The notes beneath the pieces are model-generated. The model was given only the letters and a program-made list of their open reading frames with translations, did no database searches and was not told the DNA's origin. A program made the translations under genes and the position numbers. From Ianthella basta (lineage: Eukaryota; Porifera; Demospongiae; Verongiida; Ianthellidae), in the NCBI GenBank assembly GCA_964019415.1, contig OZ025869.1, positions 2,311,642 to 2,375,641 on the forward strand: a stretch of 64,000 nucleotides of DNA, given 5' to 3'. Each line of letters opens with the position of its first letter. Positions within the stretch are counted from its first letter, which is position 1. This document shows, one piece after another, positions 27,601 to 35,872 of the stretch.

Positions 27601-30600
27601 GCAGTGAGAAGCAAACTGTTGAATCACATTCAAGGTCTGCATTAATCCAGAAACTCTGCATGATTTGAAAGTGGAATGATGATATGGAATTTGTGAAGTA
27701 TATACAAGATTGGCGGGGCAGCTACACATTAATACAATTCTTAAATAAGACAGCCAAGATATAACATGCTCTAAGAAGCATAATACTTCAATATCAATGC
27801 CGGGGCTCTTATATCCAGGCTAAATACGAAATGTGCGAAGGATACCATCCCAGACCTGAAAGAAGCCTGCATACTTTTCTAACAAGCCAAGGGTTGAATA
27901 GATGACTGAACTCTTAGTGCTTTAGTGTATAGATGATAACTTGGAATCATATCACAGCAGAAGCCTAACAGTGGTGGAGCATGACCTACAAGCCTTGTGA
28001 ATGACTGGCAACTTCCTAAAACCTCATATCTCTTCTGGATGCTTTCTGCCAAACAAAACACCTGCTTGTGGGACTACCTAACATCATCTGTAACCTGCAG
28101 TTGGAACCTGTAAAATTCCCCCTGCAGTACTGCAATGTCACACCTTCACTCAGAACACCAATCTGGATTAACTAATCTGAACACACAAATTGATCTGCAT
28201 GGACTTACGTAGACCAAGAACATGATATTATCATTTATCCTGTTTGGATCTGAATCTGACTTTAATAGGCACAGACACCTTTCAGTGGCAAGCAAGGCCA
28301 TGATAGAGAAAGTTTTTGACAGAAAGCTCCATTGGGGGCTAGCTAAACTGTGAGAAGATTGCTAAGTAGAAAAGATGTTGCCAGTATCATCCAGGGGCGT
28401 AGGAACCCTTTCAAAACTGCGCGAACGAAAATGCTGTGGACTCACTCTGTATACTTTGGTGAGATGGTCTGAGCACTTGCTAGCCAAATTATAGATTACA
28501 GAAGTGAGACAAGGCTAAAAATCTATGGGGGCCTGGTCCCCCTCTTTTGAAATCTGGGGGGGCCATGGCCCCCCTGGCCCCCATGGTTCCTACGCCTATG
28601 TCATCAATATGTCAAGAACCGCAGTCAGCAACCAAACCTCTCTTTATGACTATGAGATTAACCAATGACAGTGACCATGAACAGTTGAGCACAAGAAATG
28701 ATATATATTCTTTTAAAGGTCTTTAATACAATAAACTATTTTAAACAATCATAGGGGGAATTCCTAGAGTGCACCAGCAAGCAAAGATTTGAGAGATCAG
28801 TTGCTATGCAAATGCCTATAACAGACCTGACTGAATCTAAATACCTCAGTAACAAGTACTGACATACAATAATTATACAAGATGATGCAAGCAAGTACTG
28901 ACCTGTTGTTGCATGGGAGGAGCTGGTGTAACAGTTGGTGTAGCAGCTGGTGTAATTGATGGAGGAACTGAAGAAGCCACTCGTAGAACAGGGACACCAG
29001 TAAGGTGTATTGGAGCAGCAGGAGCCCACCGCGAAGAGGGAGAATGATAACTCAGAACTACATTTGGGCCACCTTAGTGGAGATATAGACCAGATAATGA
29101 TATAATGCATTTTCACGGAAACTGACACATAATACATAATGAATAGAGCAACTGTAATTATATTGGCATCTCAGAACTACATTATCTGTAGACATGAAGT
29201 GATGGCTTAACTGAAAATGTGTACCTCTCAAATTGCCAACAGCAAGGAGAAGGAAGGAAGGTTCATTCAAATTCCTATCCTCGTTCACATTTTCTGCATA
29301 GATGCTTCGAATTATGCCACATCTGATGCGTCCATTATTGAAGGATGAGAAGACTAAGAATCCGATTGTTTGGTTCTGAGAATGGAAACAATTGTAAAGG
29401 ATGACATATCATAATACTTCGTGATCGGCTACCAATCTCACAACTGCACTTACTGAATCATGAACATTCCCTCTTGGAATTTGGCTTTGAGGATTGTATG
29501 TATCTGCTCCATACACAAAGTCGTGTACTGCATCTCTCTGACATGCAAACACATCATCGATACCATCTCCGCCCATCACTCGGTCTGCTGACACACCAAC
29601 TGCCACCCATCCTTCAGCTGCTCCCTCCAACTCAAAATATATTCTGTCACTACCAATCATCCTCCACTCGACATAAGCCAAACAGTTTGCTCTCTGACAA
29701 CCGGCGGGAAAACCAAGCATTCTCTAACATGTGAAGAAGGAACACATGCAATAATTGAAACTGATCAGTATTAGACCAATCATTTCTACATGTACATGTG
29801 TATACATATAGGCTAGTAGTAACTCGCCTGATAAATGGCAATGAGATTATGAATTGGCTATAATGACAATAACCGTCATCAATCTATGGAAGGCTTGGTG
29901 CAAGCTAAAGATTAATTATTACTTATACACTCAACTTCTTCATTATTGTACATTTGTGATGTCAGAGCTGCTGTACTTCATCAACAGTGTGTATGAACAT
30001 TTCAATGTCATTTGTTTCTGGACGTTAGGTGTCCCCTGCATGTATACCACGCCTTTCAAATTTGAATATATATGCCGCCATTTGTCAGCAAAGGCGATAT
30101 GCTTTAGTGCTATTGGGAGTCAGGGAGGCTAGCTGTTTTGGAGAGGTGCACGTGGCTGTCTAAAACAGTCACCATCATAGACAGGTTCCACTGTAATTGC
30201 ATTCATATTCACTGTAGCAGGTTCTAGCGACAATGGTCAGCGAGGGCCGTCTTGGACACTGACATTGGTCGCTATTTATTACTTCCCAATCGCATGCATC
30301 ATTTTCATTGACACAAACAACATGATACGCAGTACACATTTGTGCATATACGTTTGCTAGCATTATGTACAAGTACTGACATACAATATACAAGGTGATG
30401 CAAGCATGTACTGACCTGTTGTTGCATGGGAGGAGTTGGTGTAACAGTTGGTGTAGCAGCTGGTGTAATTGATGGAAGAACTGAAGAAGCCACTCGTACA
30501 ACAGGGACACCAGTAAGGTGTATTGGAGCAGCAGGAGCCCACCGCGAAGAGGAAGAATGATAACTCAGAACTACATTTGGGCCACCTTAGTGGAGATATA

Positions 30601-33600
30601 GACCAGACAATGATATAATGCATTTTAACGGAAACTGACACATAATACAAAATTAATAGTGCAACTATAATTATATTGGCATCACAGAACTACATTATCT
30701 GTAGACATGAAGTGAAGGTTTAAATGTAAAAGTGTACCTCTCAAATTGCCAACAGCAAGGAGAAGGAAGGAAGGTTCATTCAAATTCCTATCCTCGTTCA
30801 CATTTTCTGCATAGATGCTTCGAATTATGCCACATGTGATGCGTCCATTATTGAAGGATGAGAAGACTAAGAATCCGATTGTTTGGTTCTGAGAATAGAA
30901 ACAATTGTAAAGGATGACATATCATAATACTTTGTTATCGGCTACCAATCTCACAACTGCACTTACTGAATCACGAACATTCCCTCTTGGAATTTGGCTT
31001 TGAGGGTTGTATGTGTCTGCTCCATACACAAAGTCTTGTACTGCATCTCTCTGACATGCAAACACATCATCAATGCCATCTCCACCCATCCTCTGGTCTG
31101 CTGACACACCAACTGCCATCCATCCTTCAGCTGCTCCCTCCAACTCAAAATATATTCTGTCACTGCCAATCATCCTCCACTCGACATAAGCTTTACAGCT
31201 TGCTCTCTGACAACCGGTGGGAAAACCAAGCATTCCCTATAACGTGGGCACAACCAAATGCGTGATAAACATTTAGGATATATCAACAGCTCATTCTTAC
31301 GTAGGCTTAATGTTACCACACACTCTTATGACTGAGACATTGTCCAAGTAGTGTCTATCTACGACTATCATGTCTGTGAGCAACTAATTGGCCTTTTTTG
31401 CAGTACACTCAAGTGTGCGTGAACTAGTGGGCTGACTCGCTTCACTGCCTGAATTCGACATTCAATACGTACATCTTGTGGTGGAGCATGACTGATGAAG
31501 CCATTCATGCACTAGACGTGACTATCCTATAAGTAGAAGTTATGACAGTCAGATAGCAGTGAGTGCATCATGATGCAATAGATAAGATTATTTCGACACA
31601 ATGTGTGTGCTAAAATCAGCAGTGAGAAGCAAACTGTCACATTCAAGGTCTGCATTAATCAAGAAACTCTGCATGATTTAAAGATGGAATGATGATAATA
31701 GAATTTGTGAAGTATATACAAGATTGGCGGGACAGCTACACATTAATACAATTCTTAAATATGTCAGCCAAGATATTACATGCTCTAAGAAGCATAATAC
31801 TTCAATATCAATGCAGGGGCTCTTATATCCAGGCTAAACACGAAATGTGCGAAGGATACCATCCCAGACCTGAAAGAAGCCTGCATGCTTTTTTAACAAG
31901 CCAAGGGTTGAATAAATGACTGAACTCTCAGTGCTTTAGTGAAGAGATGATAACTTGGAATCATGTCACAGCAGAAGCCTAACAGTGGTGGAGCATGACC
32001 TACAAGCCTTGTGAATGACTGGCAACTTCCTAAAACCTCATATCTCTTCTGGATGCTTTCTGCCAAACAAAACACCTGCTTGTGGGACTACCTAACATAA
32101 CCTGTAACCTGCAGTTGGAACCTGTAAAATTCCCCCTGCAGTACTGCAATGTCACACCTTCACTCAGAACACTAATCTGGGTTAACTAATCTGAACACAC
32201 AAATTGATCTGCATGGACTTACGTAGACCAAGAACATAATATTATCATTTATCCTGTTTGGATCTGAATCTGAACTTAATAGGCACAGAAACCTTTCAGT
32301 GGCATGCATGGCCATGATAGAGAAGGTTTTTGACAGAAAGCTCCATTGTGGGCTAGCTAAACTGTGAGGAGATTGCTAAGCAGAAAAAGATGTTGCTAAT
32401 ATCATCTATATGTCAAGAACCGCAATCTGCAACCAAACCTCTCTTTATGACTATGAGATTATCCAATGACAGTGACCATAAACAGTTGAACACAAGAAAT
32501 GACATATATTCTTTTAAAGGTCTTCAATAGAATAAACTATTTTAAACAATCATAGGGAGAATTCCTAGAGTGCACCAGCAAGCAAAAATTTGAGAGATTG
32601 AGAGAGCTATGCAAATGCCTATAACCTGACAGAATCTACCTACCTCAGTAACAAGTACTGACATACAATTATACGAGGTGATGCAAGCAAGTACTGACCT
32701 GTTGTTGAATGGGAGGAGTTGTAGTAACAGTTGGTGTAGCAATTGGTGTAAATGATGGAGGAATAATTGAAGAAGCCACTGGTACAACATGGACATCAGT
32801 AAGGTGTATTGGAGCAGCAGAAGCCCACCGCGAAGTAAGATGATAATTCAGAACTACATTTGGGCCACCTTAGTGGAGATATAAACCAGACACACAATGA
32901 TATAATGCATTTTAACGGAAACTGCCACATAATGTAAAATTAATAGAGCAACTATAATTATATTGGCATCACAGAACAACATTATCTGTAGACATGAAAT
33001 GATGGCTTAACTGAAATTATGTATTATAGTCACCAAGCATTAGATTACAAATGTCTACTGGTGATGTGGACATGAATTGATGGCTTAAACATATAGGGTA
33101 CCTCTCTGATTGCCAACAGCAAGGAGAAGGAAGGAAGGTTCATTCAAATTCCTATCCTCGTTCACATTTTCTGCATAGATGCTTCGAATTATGCCACATG
33201 TAATGCGTCCATTATTGAAGGATGAGAAGACTAAGAATCCGGTAGTTTGGTTCTGAGAATGGGAACAATTGTAAAGGATGACATATCATAATACTTAGCT
33301 TCTAAGTATAATATATATTGGCTACCAATCTCACAACTGCACTTACTGAATCACGAATATTCCTTCTTGTGCTTTGAGGGTTGTATGTGTCTGCACCATA
33401 CACAAAGTCTTGTACTGCATCTCTCTGACATGCAAACACATCATCGATACCATCTCCGCCCATCCTCTGGTCTGCTGACACACCAACAGCCACCCATCCT
33501 TCAGCTGCTCCCACCAGTTCAAAATATATTGTATATTTGTCAATCATCCTCCACTCGACATAAGCTAAACAGTTTGCTCTCTGACAACCAGTGGGAAAAC

Positions 33601-35812
33601 CAAGCATTCCCTAACATGTGAAGAAGGAACACAACCAAATACGTGATAAACATTTAGGATATGTGAACAGCTCATTCTTACATAGTCTTTGTGTTACTAT
33701 ATGCACACTACTACATTACCACTTCCTCTATCTCTTTGTACACATGCACTCTCACAACTGTGGGTGAGCTGATTTGCTGATTCGCTTCACTCTCTGCATT
33801 CCACAGTTATAAGATATCATGCAATGGAGCATGACTAAAGAAGCCATTTATATACCTTCCCAAGATACAGAGTTGCGGAAGTTTATGAGAGATAGCAATG
33901 ACTGTATCGTGATTGCAATAGATAAGATGATTATAACACACACTGTCAGAGTGAATTTTAACTGCCACAACTATAAGGTCCACATTTCTCCAAAATGTCT
34001 GTTTAAAATGTGGAAAGATAATGTAGTTAGTAATAATATATATTATTGTTGCTGTTGTTGTTGTTGTTGCTTACTGCATACCATCCTGGATATAACAGCA
34101 TCTAAAAAGCATCTTAATTTGTCATGATCCCAGGATCTCTTCATGCAGTCACATTGTATTCCAGCCGAATATAGAGGTGTGAAAGATAACAACCTAGTTC
34201 TGCCTGCATGCATGCCTTTCAAATATGCCAAGTCGTCATAAGTATTACTTAGCTCATGGCGCTTGTAGCTATACAGATTCCTACACATCAGCATGAGCGC
34301 AGATATACAGAAATTCATGTACACCCCAGCACTGTGAGATAACTGTCTAATTATTCATGTCATATAGCTATACATTTAATATCCTGGCTAAAGATGGGAT
34401 GTGCATGCAAAGAATGGCATTCCAGACCTGGAAGATACCTGCTTTACGAACAAGCCAAGTGGGTAAATACTCTAGATGACTTAACTTTTAGTGCTTTGGT
34501 GAAGAGATAATAACTATAAATCATGTCACATCAGAAGCCTAACAGTGGTGGAGCATGACCTACAAGCCTTGTGAATGACTGGCAACTTCCTAAAACCTCA
34601 TAACTCTTCTTTGGTCATTGCAAGTATGACAGACAGTAAAGGTGGTGCAATAATACACAACGAACATGTTAGCTATTACCAGGTGCTTGGTATATATGTC
34701 ACCAGAGTGGTCAGGTATATATGTGTTGGGGAGGGGCAATGAAAAACAAGCCTATAATTATTATAATGGTTTAGGTGACCATTTGGGTATGGTGTTTTGT
34801 TATAGGGTTATGCATATCTGGAGATAATTATAATACAATGAAAGAAGTTGGTCACTTCATGGATGCTTTCCACCAACAAAACGCCTGCTTGTTCCAGAGC
34901 CAGTAGCCAGAAGGCTAAAGCTCTTACCTCTTGTTCTGATCATGGCAAGTGTGACTGATAGTAAAGGTGGTGCAATAATACACACTGAACACACTAATAC
35001 CAGGTTCTTGGCATAAATGTCAGCAGAGTCTCAGTGGTCAGGTAACGTAAAGTGCTGTTTGCAGGGGTTGAAAATTATGCAAAATGTTTATGTGGCCTTT
35101 TGGGTATGGTTATACTTACTAGCATGTCAAACACTAGCTAACTGTTCAGGACTGGAGCATATGGCTGACTTCATGTTATTCAAAATGATAATATTTATGA
35201 AACTTCACCACTTTTAACACTGGATAGGGGGACAAGCATATTGTGTGTGCATCAGCTCACATCGACTGTTGATATGGAATTAGGTAGATATTCAAAGTTG
35301 AACTGAAATATGCTCTGACCGACGGGAACTGTTGTATTAATAAGAATAGGGAATTCAGATGGGTCTTCTTGTAGCAAGGGTGATATGTTTGTGACAACAA
35401 AACTTGATGAAGCAGGCAAAGATTCCTTGCCTGAAGCAGGATCACGACATTGAACCGTAAGACTGCCCTCAGCAGAGACTGATCCATTCATACTTGCGTT
35501 AGAGATTATTCCACTAACGTTGCGAAGGTAGAGAAAGAAGGCAGTGGCATCACTGGGAACTCCAGCTATGCCTTCTGTTGCATTGAATTCTACATCACTG
35601 GGGACAATGTCTGGGGCCACAATGCTGCCATTTGAGCAAACTGCTACCTGCAGAAGAGCCACACCAGAAGGGTCTTGAGGGTGCAGCCGTACAGGTTCTG
35701 GCAGCAGGAAGGCTGGGGGAGGAGGCTGCTGACTCTGAGCGGTGTGAGTGAGGGTAATGAAGATACTGATGAGTATGAGGATGAGCACACAGGAGTTCTT
35801 CAAATGTTGCAT
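484..35812 (-). CDS. Gene A: secreted or membrane receptor with 15 DOMON cassettes (3' end outside window)
   Basis: Multi-exon gene read right to left. I can place 49 exons, about 9.67 kb of coding sequence (over 3200 residues). They encode a signal peptide plus N-terminal domain (35261-35812), fifteen three-exon DOMON cassettes (2072-33610), a beta-rich exon (1526-1754) and two Sushi exons (817-996, 484-672). Every junction has GT/AG and compatible phase. Its first exon, cassettes, beta-rich exon and Sushi exon match gene B in order, so a C-terminal Ig-GAIN-GPS-7TM part is expected to the left; that is inference. The start at 35812 is preferred to the upstream in-frame ATG at 35842, because the TATA box at 35865-35872 would put the transcription start at about the upstream ATG, and because the resulting first exon is 552 nt, exactly as in gene B. 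Whether one transcript spans all cassettes cannot be seen from DNA. Confidence 0.82.
817..996 (-). CDS. Gene A exon: first Sushi/CCP domain
   Basis: A 180-nt exon, phase 1 at both ends, encoding a Sushi domain: ADCGTLPNITNGAVDLSGG, then YSCDGGYELQGD, MCNESGVW and TEPIC. It is nearly identical to the gene B Sushi exon at 45852-46034, which strongly supports paralogy. The donor is CTG|GTAAAA. Confidence 0.87.
1526..1754 (-). CDS. Gene A exon: beta-rich extracellular module after the DOMON array
   Basis: The exon begins at acceptor GATAG|GTACAAG and encodes VQVFAEVSNLTANSPF, then GPHGNASYLVV and WYQVRVEGQ. It matches the gene B exon at 46445-46655 along its length, including an N-glycosylation site. 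The fold is not identified; alternating hydrophobic residues suggest an Ig- or Fn3-like sandwich. The 3' boundary is the weakest in the gene: I use donor GCT|GTGAAA at 1525, which gives the phase 1 needed by the next Sushi exon, but GTTGTG slightly upstream is an alternative with the wrong phase. Confidence 0.65.
2072..2939 (-). CDS. Gene A DOMON cassette A15 (last of the array)
   Basis: Three exons: DOMON part 1 at 2667-2939 (273 nt, one codon longer than most), DOMON part 2 at 2402-2552 (151 nt), Ser/Thr/Pro linker at 2072-2238 (167 nt). Part 1 carries the core GWVAVGVSADRVMGTDGIDD. Part 2 carries the GRISCGIIRSIYAENVNED type. The linker keeps VVLSFHSSRWASA and ends in TPTVTTTPP. All splice sites are consensus. 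The phase 0 exit joins the beta-rich exon at 1754. Confidence 0.85.
3906..4740 (-). CDS. Gene A DOMON cassette A14
   Basis: Exons 4477-4740 (264 nt), 4238-4388 (151 nt) and 3906-4081 (176 nt, the longest linker, with extra Ala-Thr-Pro repeats). Part 1 has the variant DVGQDFVYGADTYNAQS, shared only with A8. A run of about eleven G lies on the plus strand just outside the linker acceptor (4086-4096). Together with the flanking intron this unit is the left start of the 13-kb duplicated block. Confidence 0.85.
5432..6251 (-). CDS. Gene A DOMON cassette A13 (chimeric)
   Basis: Exons 5982-6251 (270 nt), 5753-5903 (151 nt), 5432-5601 (170 nt). The first half of the DOMON part 1 exon is B-type (GCDRASCTAYVQWT, as in gene B and A12). 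The second half, from about VMGTDG onward (AVQDFVYGADTYNPQ), and the rest of the cassette are A-type. The breakpoint region contains ELEGTANGWVAVGVSADRVM, shared only with A11 and A6. The cassette has no counterpart in macro-repeat copy 2. Confidence 0.85.
7791..8586 (-). CDS. Gene A DOMON cassette A12 (B-type)
   Basis: Exons 8317-8586 (270 nt), 8089-8239 (151 nt), 7791-7879 (89 nt). This is a B-type unit like those of gene B: GCDRAICTAYIQWTVVSNN, DATTDVVYAQDTFNPQNQ, part 2 with a GGRI(S/F)C-like strand, and a short linker DVALAAHANNARWASA-type without the Ser/Thr/Pro tract. It is almost identical to A7 in copy 2. The intron between part 2 and linker holds an extra direct copy of about 70 bp (7920-8060) missing from A7. 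Confidence 0.85.
7920..8060. repeat. Two tandem copies of a 70-bp intron segment
   Basis: The segment starting ACTGCAAGAGGAGTACAGCT occurs at about 7920 and again at 7991, differing by one base in that stretch. The matching intron in the second macro-copy (about 19870-19940) has one copy, so the extra copy arose after the macro-duplication. It lies between exons and does not alter coding. Confidence 0.85.
9511..9850 (-). pseudogene. Inserted fragment of the beta-rich receptor exon plus its intron
   Basis: About 340 bp inside the A11-A12 intron match gene B 46553-46890: the 5' half of the beta-rich exon (ESHLVV region back to VFAEVSN) with its acceptor, followed by upstream intron sequence. 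The 3' half and the donor are missing, so it cannot work as the full exon. It is flanked by two copies of a 120-bp intron sequence (about 9392-9513 and 9843-9962), suggesting it arrived by recombination with a local duplication. Confidence 0.7.
10541..11097. mobile_element. 557-bp MITE-like DNA transposon, copy 1
   Basis: The element begins GTGAGTGTCGCCAGTAG and ends with its near-perfect inverted repeat (about 27 bp, few mismatches). ATAT lies on both sides as a probable 4-bp target duplication, and the uninterrupted site is visible in the sister intron at about 7740. A 135-codon open frame (10680-11087) has no recognisable transposase motif. It is a non-autonomous element; the 4-bp duplication does not by itself fix the superfamily. 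Confidence 0.75.
11146..11869 (-). CDS. Gene A DOMON cassette A11 (chimeric)
   Basis: Exons 11600-11869 (270 nt), 11367-11517 (151 nt), 11146-11234 (89 nt). The first half of part 1 is A-type (GCQKASCIAYVEWRMIGSD); the second half is B-type (DATTDVVYAQDTFNPQNQ), followed by B-type part 2 and the short linker DVVLAAHANNARWASAAQ. It is the mirror image of chimera A13. The next intron carries the 557-bp MITE and the pseudo-exon. Confidence 0.85.
12990..13810 (-). CDS. Gene A DOMON cassette A10
   Basis: Exons 13541-13810 (270 nt), 13312-13462 (151 nt), 12990-13159 (170 nt). A-type throughout: YVEWRMIGSDRIYFELEG, ADQVMGGDGIDDVFACQRD, AVHDFVYGADTYNPQSQ, and a Thr/Pro-rich linker. It matches A4 of copy 2 and is also close to A5. 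Confidence 0.86.
14991..15199. mobile_element. 209-bp palindromic MITE, copy 1
   Basis: Inverted termini share GGCGTAGGAACC and begin with CA. TCATC is present on both sides as a 5-bp target duplication. The empty site is visible at about 32393-32410 in a sister intron, which lacks the element. The interior has a G/C-run palindrome (GGGGGGGCCATGGCCCCCC-like). No coding capacity. A short non-autonomous DNA element. Confidence 0.8.
15502..16322 (-). CDS. Gene A DOMON cassette A9
   Basis: Exons 16053-16322 (270 nt), 15824-15974 (151 nt), 15502-15671 (170 nt). A-type with GCQRANCLAYVEWRMIGSD and ADRVMGGDGIDD. The part 1 exon starts AGA-ATG rather than GGA-ATG, a variant shared with A3 and A5. 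It is the last cassette of macro-repeat copy 1 and matches A3. Confidence 0.86.
17016..17835 (-). CDS. Gene A DOMON cassette A8 (spans the macro-repeat junction)
   Basis: Exons 17572-17835 (264 nt), 17333-17483 (151 nt), 17016-17179 (164 nt). Part 1 has the A14-type DVGQDFVYGADTYNAQS. The linker exon is mixed: its 5' half (17121-17179) and the adjacent G-run match A14 at 4020-4096, while its 3' half (17016-17120) matches A2 at 30416-30521. The macro-duplication crossover therefore appears to lie in this exon, and the frame is retained. Confidence 0.85.
19751..20476 (-). CDS. Gene A DOMON cassette A7 (B-type)
   Basis: Exons 20207-20476 (270 nt), 19978-20128 (151 nt), 19751-19839 (89 nt). The copy-2 counterpart of A12, with identical predicted part 1 protein (CDRAICTAYIQWTVVSNN type) and a short non-mucin linker ending in the donor ATG|GTGAGT. 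Confidence 0.86.
21404..21740 (-). pseudogene. Second copy of the inserted beta-rich exon fragment
   Basis: Counterpart of 9511-9850 at an offset of about 11.89 kb. It is the same truncated exon half with upstream intron, in the intron between A6 and A7. It keeps the acceptor but not the donor. Confidence 0.7.
22434..22990. mobile_element. 557-bp MITE-like DNA transposon, copy 2
   Basis: Same element, position and flanks as 10541-11097, duplicated with the host block. The 135-codon frame is also intact (22573-22980), but since the two copies share a recent origin this is not evidence of selection. Confidence 0.75.
23039..23762 (-). CDS. Gene A DOMON cassette A6 (chimeric)
   Basis: Exons 23493-23762 (270 nt), 23260-23410 (151 nt), 23039-23127 (89 nt). 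The copy-2 counterpart of A11 with the same A-to-B switch inside part 1 and the same ELEGTANGWV stretch at the switch. Confidence 0.86.
24877..25697 (-). CDS. Gene A DOMON cassette A5 (extra unit of copy 2)
   Basis: Exons 25428-25697 (270 nt), 25199-25349 (151 nt), 24877-25046 (170 nt). A-type (SCIVYVEWRMIGSD, ADQVMGGDGIDD). It lies in a segment of about 1.5 kb absent from copy 1, so the unit was gained here, or lost there, as a whole. The frame is unaffected because the cassette is a multiple of three with phase 0 ends. Confidence 0.86.
26391..27211 (-). CDS. Gene A DOMON cassette A4
   Basis: Exons 26942-27211 (270 nt), 26713-26863 (151 nt), 26391-26560 (170 nt). A-type counterpart of A10. 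Differences include YVRWRMIGSD for YVEWRMIGSD and ADQRMGGDG for ADQVMGGDG; the Met is kept. Confidence 0.86.
28392..28600. mobile_element. 209-bp palindromic MITE, copy 2
   Basis: Same element as 14991-15199 with the same TCATC flanks, carried along by the macro-duplication. It sits in the intron between A3 and A4. Confidence 0.8.
28903..29723 (-). CDS. Gene A DOMON cassette A3
   Basis: Exons 29454-29723 (270 nt), 29225-29375 (151 nt), 28903-29072 (170 nt). Counterpart of A9, with the same residues in nearly all positions of part 1. Confidence 0.86.
30416..31236 (-). CDS. Gene A DOMON cassette A2
   Basis: Exons 30967-31236 (270 nt), 30738-30888 (151 nt), 30416-30585 (170 nt). A-type with FPTGCQRASCKAYVEWRM and ADQRMGGDGIDD. 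The linker keeps VVLSYHSSSSRW. The 3' half of its linker exon is the parent-like version of the A8 linker, marking the right edge of macro-repeat copy 2. Confidence 0.86.
32699..33610 (-). CDS. Gene A DOMON cassette A1 (first of the array)
   Basis: Exons 33347-33610 (264 nt), 33102-33252 (151 nt), 32699-32868 (170 nt). The most divergent A-type unit (WRMIDKYTIYFELVG, ADQRMGGDGIDD). Its linker has VVLNYHLTSRWAS and TPIATPTVTTTPP, closest to A15. The two ends of the array thus resemble each other more than the middle, as expected when arrays grow from the inside. Confidence 0.85.
33611..35260. other. First intron of gene A
   Basis: About 1.65 kb with no exon seen. It contains a short GTT run (34049-34069), a diverged copy of the repeat found beside the other cassettes (34490-34610), and two related segments of about 120 bp near 34615-34730 and 34930-35045. 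Confidence 0.6.
35261..35812 (-). CDS. Gene A exon 1: signal peptide and N-terminal domain
   Basis: A 552-nt exon (184 aa) ending in donor GAT|GTGAGC, phase 0. It begins MQHLKNSCVLILILISIF, a hydrophobic signal peptide ending near THTAQS. A Pro-rich stretch follows, then about 145 residues with two Cys (AVCSNGS and VQCRDPASG) and several Asn-X-Ser/Thr sites. It aligns throughout with gene B exon 1 of the same length. I do not recognise the domain. An in-frame ATG ten codons upstream (35842) is probably at or upstream of the transcription start. Confidence 0.83.
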
Positions 35813-35864
35813 CTTGCTCAGCTTTGCCCCTAACGTACTCAAGCACTGCTTGGGTGACCACTCC

Positions 35865-35872
35865 TATTTATA
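35865..35872 (-). promoter_or_regulatory. TATA box of gene A
   Basis: TATAAATA on the minus strand, 53 nt upstream of the ATG at 35812. The same octamer stands 60 nt upstream of gene B's ATG. The conserved placement supports both being core promoters. Confidence 0.6.

Larger units (their letters stand above)
17121..30521. repeat. 13-kb tandem macro-repeat, copy 2
   Basis: Contains cassettes A8 to A3. Compared with copy 1 it lacks about 1.14 kb carrying the A13 cassette (join at about 18391, matching 5296 and 6431 in copy 1) and has an additional 1.5 kb carrying cassette A5 (24.4-25.9 kb). Both MITE insertions and the pseudo-exon are at corresponding positions, so they predate the duplication. 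Confidence 0.85.

Noticed and set aside
4020-30521. Macro-repeat as a pure assembly or haplotype artefact
   Set aside because: The copies differ by whole-cassette changes, a 70-bp duplication, scattered substitutions and a chimeric junction exon, which is not what a simple collapsed or duplicated haplotype would give. Reads are still the final test.
14478-32075. A 60-codon minus-strand frame repeated at 14478, 27879 and 31893
   Set aside because: Part of the intron repeat that accompanies cassettes. No splice sites or family signature, and a fourth diverged copy near 34490 is not open.
2072-33610. Regularly spaced repeats suggesting a CRISPR-like or satellite array
   Set aside because: Units are 1.1-3.3 kb with coding exons and introns; spacing is irregular and the repeats encode protein domains.
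2690-33621. Plus-strand frames of 60-106 codons rich in His, Leu and Ser opposite each DOMON exon
   Set aside because: They are antisense shadows of the conserved DOMON exons; their similarity to each other follows from the coding strand.
34049-34085. Poly-Gln-coding run on the minus strand
   Set aside because: A short trinucleotide repeat in intron 1 with no supporting exon structure.
35813-35842. Upstream ATG of gene A as the true start
   Set aside because: It lies only 23 nt from the TATA box, delays the signal peptide by ten polar residues, and breaks the equal exon length shared with gene B.
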